DNA of 22,459 nt from CAMDWQ01 sp964543965 (GTDB lineage: Bacteria > Omnitrophota > Gorgyraeia > 2-02-FULL-51-18): contig CAZJAX010000019.1 in assembly GCA_964543965.1 (NCBI GenBank), positions 1-22,459 on the forward strand, written 5' to 3'. Position 1 is the stretch's first letter, and every line of letters begins with the position of its first letter. The notes under the pieces were generated by a model. It searched no databases and was not told where the DNA came from. It was given only the letters and a program-made list of their open reading frames with translations. Shown here piece by piece: positions 16,247-22,459 of this stretch. A program made the position numbers and the translations under genes.

Positions 16247-19200
16247 TTACGCGGCGGATCCGACCGCCTGCAAGGCAAGGCGCGCGGCGTTGACGATCTG
16301 GTTCCAGGCAAGGCGGGCCGTTTTGACTGAAAGTTTCTGATATGCCGCGATCGTGGCGCCCGCACGGACAGTCTTTAGATCTTCGAAAACGTCAGGCGAG
16401 AGATCTGTTAAAGGGTTGGAGCGTATATTCCGCCAAAGGTTCTTGAGCGGTTCCGTTGGACGATTGAGCCTCTGGACAAGCACGGCAAACACCGTGCGAG
16501 GAATGAAAGACGCCGCCGCTTCATCAAAAGAGCCTGCGGCGACGGCAGAAATCCCATGACCCGATGCGTTTCGCAGCAGAGACTCGCTCAAGACGCCCGA
16601 ATCGATGACCGCCGCGCCCCGGATCTCGGCAAATGATTCGCCGGGTGCCGCGAACTGCACGAAGATCCTCCCCTCGCTCTTAAACGCAGCCTGGATGCGC
16701 TCCACCCACCCGCGATACACCTCCCTTTTGGCTTCGCTGAAATTCGCAGGGACTTCGAGGCGGAGATCGATATCCAAAGTCTGGTTATAAACGACGGTTT
16801 CTGAGCCCGTGCCGCCGGAGGCCTGGCCTGCGATCTTGAGCGCTGTGCGCGCCATGCGCACGACATCGTCTAAGAGGATCTGATCCATATTTTCTGCGAC
16901 CTGACGCATCAAGCCGGCAGCATCACCGGCATCGGGAGCGGCGCGAAGAATCCGGGAAGCTGAAGTGCGGGCGCGCTCGACAAAAATATTGTCCACAAGA
17001 ACCCGGCCCAGCATGCGGCGCGGCGCGCGGCGGTATCCCGAGCGCGAATAAAACTCAGCATAAACGACGCCGCCGGTCTCGATAAAGCGGACAATCGCAT
17101 TGCGGCCGGCGCCGGTGAACCGGAAGCTGAAAAACCTGCCGATAAATTCCTTGGGTTGAGCCGCATAGGCCGCCGCCAAAAGCAGGATACTCTCTTCGTC
17201 TTTACCCGCCTGATCAAGGCTTTCGAGAGACGAGGCGGTGAGGCGGGCCCGGAGGGCTCTTTGAAAGCGGTCGGTGCTTCCGACGGCAATTTCTCCGCGG
17301 TCTCTCTGAGGCGCCCCGATCGCCAGGCGCGAGCCCAAAACACTGACATCGAATATTTCAGTCACCTCGGCGACATTGCTGAAGCGGATCGCCACCTTTC
17401 TTCCGTTGACGGCCGTCACCAATCCTTCGCCATACCGGAGGTAGGGGTCGTCCACTCTGTCGCCGACCTTAAAACGGGCGGTCTGATCCGAAAAAAGAGA
17501 AGCGATCGCCGCTGCTCGCCGGCTCAGCTCAGAGACAGACGTTTCGCTTGTGAACGGAAACTGCAGGCGGGAAGTGTCGCGGTTAAAAACACCTCTTTCC
17601 GTCAGCCCGTCGAGGATCATTTTGTTTTCAATCGTTAGATTCGGAACAACGAGCCCGATATAAGCGCCCGCTTCCGCGTCTCTGCCGTTTGCCGAGGAGG
17701 TGTACGACAGGATGCCCTTTTCGTAGAGAATCGCGCAGGCTTCCGCGATCGGCGGATCGACGGATGCTCTAAAAGCGTCTCTACTATCGTAGGTCTGTCC
17801 CATGGATGCCCAGACACTCTTCAACTGTGAAACCTTCACCGTTTCTGCAAGAAATGGGAAAAAGGACGAGGTGAGGGCGGTATTCTTACGGCTCAATGCT
17901 GAATCGCCTATGAGCGCTCTCATCGCCGATATCGCGGGGGCTTGGCCCTCGCTCAACGCAAGCATATTCTGCAGGCCGCTGGCGACCGCCTCCGCATCGG
18001 ACCCTGCGGGGGCGGAGACCCCCGAAAGAGACGCCCACCCCTCGATCGCGGCGGCAGCTATTATTTTTTGCCTAAGATCCCCCTCCCTCAACTGCCGCGC
18101 CGCCTCGGCAAAATCCGGTACATCGGCGCTCAGGGAGCCCGTCAAACGGGCGCCCTGTCCCCCGGCTTTGAAGCTATCCCGAAAAGCTTGATATCCATCA
18201 CGAACAGAATCGGCCAGCAGCATGGCGATGCTCCGCCGCTCGACGTCGAGCGGCTCCTGCGAAACGGTGTTGAGGATGGGAATATTTGGATCGAGCGATC
18301 TCTGAGCCGGGACAGCAATTTTCGCCGGCTGAACAGCCAAAGCCTCCGGCCATCGGATGAACGGATCCGCGGTCTCAAAGCCGCCCTCCGGCAGAGTCCT
18401 GATCTCGGCGCGCACGAGATCTGCAGAGGATCCCTCAAAAAATTCGTCCGCCCGCTGCATTGAATAGCTATGACCAGCGGTCACGATGCGCCCCTTCGCG
18501 TCAGATAGAACAAAAAATGAGCCCGAAGACGCACCCTCCTCTTTTAAAGTATCCCGAATAAAAGCGGTATTATGCGCCAGGATGCTTCCTCTCTCTGCAG
18601 GAAGAGGCCCTTTAAAAAAAGCCCAGCGGTTTATCCTTTTAAATGTGAGGCTTACCTGCTCCTTAAAAAGCTCGAAGTCGCCGGCGGGCATCCGATTGAA
18701 TCCTGACTGAGGATTTTTATCCATGAATTCAGAGACGAAAGCGTCGTCCATTCGGGTTCTGACGCTGGCGAGAGGCGCTTTTCCGATAGCGCTGACCGGA
18801 AAGGTGACCTGGCCCTCTGCGGGTTCGGCCGCAAGCCACGACACATCCGTCAATTTTCCGCGGTAATCGAAAGTCAGGTAGACTTGGAGATCGAGCCAGT
18901 CCGTCCGTGCCGAGCTTTCGGACATTTTCTCGAGTTTCTCCCTAAAGAACTTCGCATTGTCATCGGCAAGCTGTGAAGATGCAGCGGCCAGCCTGGCGCC
19001 ATCTTCGGCGGGATCCTCCTTGGGCTTCATGCTCAGATCGAACGTAAGCTTTTCGGCGGGACCCTCGAACCCCGCCCGGCGGAGCAGGCGCTCCATCGAC
19101 TCGAACTCCTGCCGCCGAGTGTTGCCCGCCAGATCATTGACAAAAAAATAGGTCAGCTTTGAAGCAGGCGGTGTCCAGCCTTTGAACATATCCCCCTTGA

Positions 19201-22200
19201 TTACCGCTGCCATCGTCAGTTCTAGCGCAGCACGTCCATAGCCCCTTGAACGGTAATCTTCCCCCCCGGCTGCCTGCGACAAAGTCCCTCCGTGGATTGA
19301 AAACCTGAACATGACCTGTCCCGGCTCATCCCCAAGGAACATCGTGCCGTGCCCGACAATTTTATCGCCGGCGTGAATGGAATAAATAAAATGACGCAAT
19401 GGATAAGCTCCGGGAGCCGACATGCCGGGATCGAATGAAAGGACGTCAAAAACACGGATTGCGACAGCGCTGCCTTCAAATCTATACTCTTGATATTGGT
19501 TGGCCAGCAGGTCCTCCGGGATGCGGGCAACGCCGCTGTCGCGCCCAAAACCGATATAGGGCCGATGAAGCCCCGCCCGCTCCATGCTTTCCCGAAAAGC
19601 CCATAAAGCGCGATTGGTTTTTTCCCGATCATACTCGACCACATCGATCGATAGATCTCTAGATTTCAGCTCGGTCAGATCGACAGGGCCGGCTAGCCGG
19701 CCGCCCTCAGCGCCGTCTAGACTGATGCCGACCAAGACGCCGCGCGGGATCTCGCGCTCAACTTTCTCGGTTTGGCCGGTCGCGCCGTCCCAGCGCTCAC
19801 CGCCCGATTCAATAAAGTACGAATTCCCCCTTTGCTTAGCCAACGCCTCCAGATCCATGCCGTAGATCGACGTGCCCGCTTTGAAGCGGCCCTGCATGAC
19901 CTCGCTTACCGGCATGCCGGGGCCATTGTCGAAAATGTACACGTGGACGCGGGAGTCGGCTCCCTGAGAGGCGCCGGGCCGGTGTCGCAGGGCAAGAACG
20001 AGGCCATTTCCCTGGGCATGCTGAGCGATATTGCGGACGGATGAGCCGATGAACGACATTTCTTTCAGTGTAAGGCCCTGAGCCTGCACATCCTTAAGCC
20101 ATCGGCCCACCTCGCCGCTTACATGCATCCCGGCCATGCTGAGCGAGTCTGAATACGACCTGTGATAGCGTGCAGCTTGCGCCTGCATCCGATAAAGGAG
20201 ATCCCTGTCGAGAACGTAAGTGCCGAGGATCTCAAAATCGCGGAGGAACGACTCTTCCCATTTGAGTTCGACTTGATCGAGCTCCGTTTCGATGCCATGA
20301 TCCTTCTGTACCGCGACTGCATACATGAGATCGCGGACAAATTCTTCGTAAAACGGCGCCTGCCATGCAAGCCTTGCCGCGTCTTCTTGTTTTTCAGCTA
20401 TCCTGGCAACGGAGGCCGCTTCGGTATCCGCCAAACGCGCGCCATCCATGAGATCTGCCTTCATTTTTTTTATCACCAGCGCCGCCAGCTCATCGGCTCC
20501 GCCGTCAACCGGCCGGTCTTCATCTCGTGTCTGCTCCGCGTAATCCGCAGCCAAGGCTCGAACCCCCTCCAGGTACGCGCTGCGTTCATTTGGGGGAAGC
20601 CACCCTGCCATAGCCTCGACCTCCCGCTGCACAGCCGCCAAGCTGACCGGTGCAAAAAGATCTCTTCCTTGGACGATCTTGCCTTCGATCCGGTAGACAG
20701 GCTCGCCGTCTTCCAGCGTGAGAGCCGCGCCGTCACGAAGCGGCATGCTTCCGAGGTCGACAGGTTCAGCCTCCCATCCGGACGGCCGGCCGGAGCTCGC
20801 GATAAAAATATGCTGCGACGGATACATGCCGTCGATCGGCTGAATCGTTCCGGTGCGGCGCCACGTTTCGAATACGGCCGGTGCCGTCGCCCGCATCCAG
20901 CTCAAAGCCCGACCGCTCTCATCAGCCCGCGAGTCTCGGGGCGTACGAAAATAAGTTTTCCATTGTTCGGCCGCCTTCCAATGAACAAGCGCGATCGGGA
21001 TGCCGTTAGACAGCGTCCAAACACCTTCCAGGGGACCCGCAATGCCCAGGTCGCGGCGGGCACGAACCTCGACGGCCTGGTGGCTAAGCGTGGAATTGCG
21101 CCGGTCTTTGGCGATCTTCACAACGGCGCGGAGCGGTTCGGCTTTTTCACCGAAAGACGCGGTCAGGAGAAATACTTCGCGGTACTCGCCGGAGCCGATC
21201 CTTTGAAGGTTCAATTCCTTGATGTCTTCGGTCTTACGGTCCGAAGATGCCGCCCAGCGCTCGATCCACTCAGCCCCAGCGCCGCCCCGAAAAAAGTTTT
21301 CAAGCGCCTTGAAGGTGCTGCCGTCGATAGCGGTAATCACCGAGGCCGCGATGCTTGAAAAATCCGCTTTGAACGCCAATCGGGATCCGCGCGGGATGTT
21401 CCAGACCGCAGGCCTGCCCTTCTCGATGAATACCCGGCCTTGCCGCGAATTGTAGCCGTCGATTTTCCCTGAGTAAGACAATTCTCCGCTGTTACCGATC
21501 ACGGCCTGCCCGCCCTCTGCAAGAAATTCGGATGCTCTATCTAGAAACGCTTTACCGTCGTAAGCGTATTGCAATACCTCTGTGCCGTAGATCAGATGAA
21601 ATCCTTTACCGCCATAGTCGGCCAGCTTCTGAAACTCGAAGAGTCCGCGCCGCCAGTCAATGCCGCTGCGCTCGATGGCGCCCAGGTAAGGCTCTTCCAC
21701 AGGGTAGGGCTCGATGCCTGTCAGGCGGACGCGCTTTCGATAGGCATCCGGCAATTGGTTATAAATATCCGCCAAAAACACACCTTTGCCCGCCCCGACG
21801 TCCAACACCCGCAACGGCTCTTCTTCTTTGGCGCCTATCGCGTCCGCGGCTTCCATGATCGTCGAAACAATGCTGTCGAGACCCAGCTTTGCCTCGACAT
21901 TGCGGACATCCCGTTTATCGATCTCTGAGATACTGAAAACTATCCCTTTTCCGCGCAAACTCTCGATCACCCTTCTAGCGCCTTCGTTATATCCGGCGAT
22001 AAGCCCCGGCATCTTTGCATAATTTGCGACGACCTTTTCTCGGTCGGGCATGCCTTCGGGGATCAGCGACTCAAGCCATTGATAGGCCGATAGGCGCGCA
22101 CCTTCGAGCGCCTCCGTGACCTGCGTAAACAGCGGCAGAGCATCATCGCGCCGATAGACAATCACCGCGTTTCTGGAGCGTGTACTTTCGAGGGCAAGCT

Positions 22201-22459
22201 CGCGGGCCCACTCCGCTTTAAATTCGAGCGTTTCGCCCGAGGCTTCAGGGATGGCGCTCAAGAGCCTGAAATAATTGATCGGTCTGATCCCGGCGCCGGA
22301 CAATGCCACAAGTTCGCGGCGATGCAATGCGCTCAAGGAGAACAGATGGCTGTAGCTCAGCGCAGAAAACGGCTTGTCTGACGGGTCGAACGACCTCATC
22401 TCCAAAGCGAGGTTTTTGCGGTGCTTGCCGAGCAGAGCCTGGTAGCGCTCAAAGAGCGT
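16247..22459 (-). CDS. Giant multidomain protein, 5' end outside the window
   Basis: At least 2,070 residues are encoded; the frame stays open to the window edge, so the true start lies to the right (a TTG at 22405 is not a convincing start). Residues below are counted from that TTG. Recognisable parts in order are a class I SAM-methyltransferase-like domain (196-305), a kinase-like domain (400-556), a GHKL ATPase-like domain (778-898), a GNAT-like domain (968-1126) and a Tudor/SH3-like domain (1643-1696). Regions 557-777, 1150-1640 and 1700-2052 are unrecognised. I see no signal peptide or clear membrane helix in the visible part, which suggests a cytoplasmic protein. GARLA-like tetrapeptides recur at domain borders. 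The overall function is unknown. Such giant composite proteins are, from memory, a feature of Omnitrophota. Confidence 0.9.
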   Translation of the reverse strand, partial: TLFERYQALLGKHRKNLALEMRSFDPSDKPFSALSYSHLFSLSALHRRELVALSGAGIRPINYFRLLSAIPEASGETLEFKAEWARELALESTRSRNAVIVYRRDDALPLFTQVTEALEGARLSAYQWLESLIPEGMPDREKVVANYAKMPGLIAGYNEGARRVIESLRGKGIVFSISEIDKRDVRNVEAKLGLDSIVSTIMEAADAIGAKEEEPLRVLDVGAGKGVFLADIYNQLPDAYRKRVRLTGIEPYPVEEPYLGAIERSGIDWRRGLFEFQKLADYGGKGFHLIYGTEVLQYAYDGKAFLDRASEFLAEGGQAVIGNSGELSYSGKIDGYNSRQGRVFIEKGRPAVWNIPRGSRLAFKADFSSIAASVITAIDGSTFKALENFFRGGAGAEWIERWAASSDRKTEDIKELNLQRIGSGEYREVFLLTASFGEKAEPLRAVVKIAKDRRNSTLSHQAVEVRARRDLGIAGPLEGVWTLSNGIPIALVHWKAAEQWKTYFRTPRDSRADESGRALSWMRATAPAVFETWRRTGTIQPIDGMYPSQHIFIASSGRPSGWEAEPVDLGSMPLRDGAALTLEDGEPVYRIEGKIVQGRDLFAPVSLAAVQREVEAMAGWLPPNERSAYLEGVRALAADYAEQTRDEDRPVDGGADELAALVIKKMKADLMDGARLADTEAASVARIAEKQEDAARLAWQAPFYEEFVRDLMYAVAVQKDHGIETELDQVELKWEESFLRDFEILGTYVLDRDLLYRMQAQAARYHRSYSDSLSMAGMHVSGEVGRWLKDVQAQGLTLKEMSFIGSSVRNIAQHAQGNGLVLALRHRPGASQGADSRVHVYIFDNGPGMPVSEVMQGRFKAGTSIYGMDLEALAKQRGNSYFIESGGERWDGATGQTEKVEREIPRGVLVGISLDGAEGGRLAGPVDLTELKSRDLSIDVVEYDREKTNRALWAFRESMERAGLHRPYIGFGRDSGVARIPEDLLANQYQEYRFEGSAVAIRVFDVLSFDPGMSAPGAYPLRHFIYSIHAGDKIVGHGTMFLGDEPGQVMFRFSIHGGTLSQAAGGEDYRSRGYGRAALELTMAAVIKGDMFKGWTPPASKLTYFFVNDLAGNTRRQEFESMERLLRRAGFEGPAEKLTFDLSMKPKEDPAEDGARLAAASSQLADDNAKFFREKLEKMSESSARTDWLDLQVYLTFDYRGKLTDVSWLAAEPAEGQVTFPVSAIGKAPLASVRTRMDDAFVSEFMDKNPQSGFNRMPAGDFELFKEQVSLTFKRINRWAFFKGPLPAERGSILAHNTAFIRDTLKEEGASSGSFFVLSDAKGRIVTAGHSYSMQRADEFFEGSSADLVRAEIRTLPEGGFETADPFIRWPEALAVQPAKIAVPAQRSLDPNIPILNTVSQEPLDVERRSIAMLLADSVRDGYQAFRDSFKAGGQGARLTGSLSADVPDFAEAARQLREGDLRQKIIAAAAIEGWASLSGVSAPAGSDAEAVASGLQNMLALSEGQAPAISAMRALIGDSALSRKNTALTSSFFPFLAETVKVSQLKSVWASMGQTYDSRDAFRASVDPPIAEACAILYEKGILSYTSSANGRDAEAGAYIGLVVPNLTIENKMILDGLTERGVFNRDTSRLQFPFTSETSVSELSRRAAAIASLFSDQTARFKVGDRVDDPYLRYGEGLVTAVNGRKVAIRFSNVAEVTEIFDVSVLGSRLAIGAPQRDRGEIAVGSTDRFQRALRARLTASSLESLDQAGKDEESILLLAAAYAAQPKEFIGRFFSFRFTGAGRNAIVRFIETGGVVYAEFYSRSGYRRAPRRMLGRVLVDNIFVERARTSASRILRAAPDAGDAAGLMRQVAENMDQILLDDVVRMARTALKIAGQASGGTGSETVVYNQTLDIDLRLEVPANFSEAKREVYRGWVERIQAAFKSEGRIFVQFAAPGESFAEIRGAAVIDSGVLSESLLRNASGHGISAVAAGSFDEAAASFIPRTVFAVLVQRLNRPTEPLKNLWRNIRSNPLTDLSPDVFEDLKTVRAGATIAAYQKLSVKTARLAWNQIVNAARLALQAVGSAA
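17318..17479 (-). other. Tudor/SH3-like small domain within the giant protein
   Basis: Residues 1643-1696 (KVGDRVDDPYLRYGEGLV, then VAIRFSN) follow the GDRV-x-P-x-G-x-G-x-V pattern of the small barrel at the C-terminus of UvrD/PcrA-type helicases and CarD-like proteins. Such barrels bind proteins or nucleic acid. The call rests on the motif only. Confidence 0.5.
19028..19504 (-). other. GNAT acetyltransferase-like domain within the giant protein
   Basis: Residues 968-1126 include a strand ending KIVGHGTMFL, the acetyl-CoA pyrophosphate loop R1054-G-Y-G-R-A followed by a helix, and a C-terminal VNDLAGN with MERLLRRAGFEG matching the GNAT motif B region. The substrate is unknown. Confidence 0.7.
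19712..20074 (-). other. GHKL ATPase-like domain within the giant protein
   Basis: Residues 778-898 resemble histidine-kinase/anti-sigma ATPases: an N-box SSVRNIAQHA with N792, a G1 box FDNGPGMP (D826, G828, G830), a glycine-containing GTSIYGMDL segment where the ATP lid normally ends, and a final strand GVLVGISL. The N-box Glu expected at position 788 is Ser. No phospho-acceptor histidine domain precedes it. Confidence 0.75.
20738..21208 (-). other. Divergent kinase-like domain within the giant protein
   Basis: Residues 400-556 show a glycine-rich loop (IGSGEYREVF, 403-412), a VVK motif with candidate ATP-binding K430, a possible catalytic loop at D525 (IDGMYPSQHIFI) and a DFG-like VDLG with D550. 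The canonical HxD is PID, and the usual Asn is replaced by Gln or His. It may be an active atypical kinase or a pseudokinase. Confidence 0.5.
21491..21820 (-). other. SAM-methyltransferase-like domain within the giant protein
   Basis: Residues 196-305 contain motif I, LRVLDVGAGKGVF (198-210), with the glycine-rich SAM-binding loop. An acidic residue follows strand 2 (E232 in GIEPYP), and a motif IV/V region FHLIYGTEVLQYA precedes FLAEGGQAVIGN. This is the Rossmann-like class I pattern. The methyl acceptor cannot be deduced. Confidence 0.8.

Noticed and set aside
16195..16365. Upstream extension of the pirin-like frame to 244 residues
   Set aside because: The added residues have no family similarity, overlap the end of the giant gene, and the family N-terminus begins just after the ATG at 16194.
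20162..21358. A 398-codon open frame on the plus strand opposite the giant gene, and other long plus-strand frames such as 1032-1958
   Set aside because: They lie wholly or largely antisense to well-supported genes, show no recognisable domain, and are expected by chance in GC-rich coding sequence.
22397..22405. TTG at 22405 or ATG at 22399 as start of the giant gene
   Set aside because: The same frame stays open with protein-like sequence to the window edge and no ribosome-binding site precedes these codons, so the gene most likely begins outside the window.

Overview
The window is one long minus-strand block from a bacterial genome. It carries an almost complete S10-spc ribosomal protein cluster and, upstream of it in transcription order, a short accessory segment that ends in a very large multidomain gene running off the right edge. 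I saw no convincing protein gene on the plus strand. Phylum is an inference. The missing rpmD (L30), tuf joined directly to rpsJ, lysine/alanine-rich tails on several ribosomal proteins and a >2,000-residue multidomain protein with recurring GARLA-type linkers all fit a member of the PVC superphylum, most likely Candidatus Omnitrophota. No 16S rRNA is present to confirm this.

Right side, bases 13996-22459. Reading along the minus strand there is first the giant gene (16247-22459, 5' end outside the window). Its identifiable parts, in order, are a SAM-methyltransferase-like domain, a degenerate kinase-like domain, a GHKL ATPase-like domain, a GNAT-like domain and a small Tudor/SH3-like domain, with large unrecognised stretches between them. 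Next come a pirin/YhaK-type bicupin gene split by one in-frame TAA (15472-16194), an NfsB/DrgA-type nitroreductase (14796-15446), tRNA-Gly(TCC) and a CDP-alcohol phosphatidyltransferase (13996-14670).

Left side, bases 1-13999. A perfect-consensus sigma-70-type promoter (TTGACA, 16 bp, TATAAT) overlaps the 3' end of the phosphatidyltransferase gene. It points into tRNA-Thr(GGT), tuf and then rpsJ-rplC-rplD-rplW-rplB-rpsS-rplV-rpsC-rplP-rpmC-rpsQ-rplN-rplX-rplE-rpsN-rpsH-rplF-rplR-rpsE-rplO-secY-adk-map-infA-rpmJ-rpsM'. Genes are separated by about 30 bp or less or overlap (ATGA, TAATG, TGATG junctions), so this looks like a single transcription unit supplying elongation factor, ribosomal proteins, the translocon, adenylate kinase, methionine aminopeptidase and IF-1. 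No intergenic stretch exceeds about 80 bases.

Two sequence-quality points matter to a user. A 10-N assembly gap inside rplB is flanked by the same 6 bp on both sides, and collapsing it restores an intact L2, so no sequence is probably missing. The giant gene has no start inside this window.
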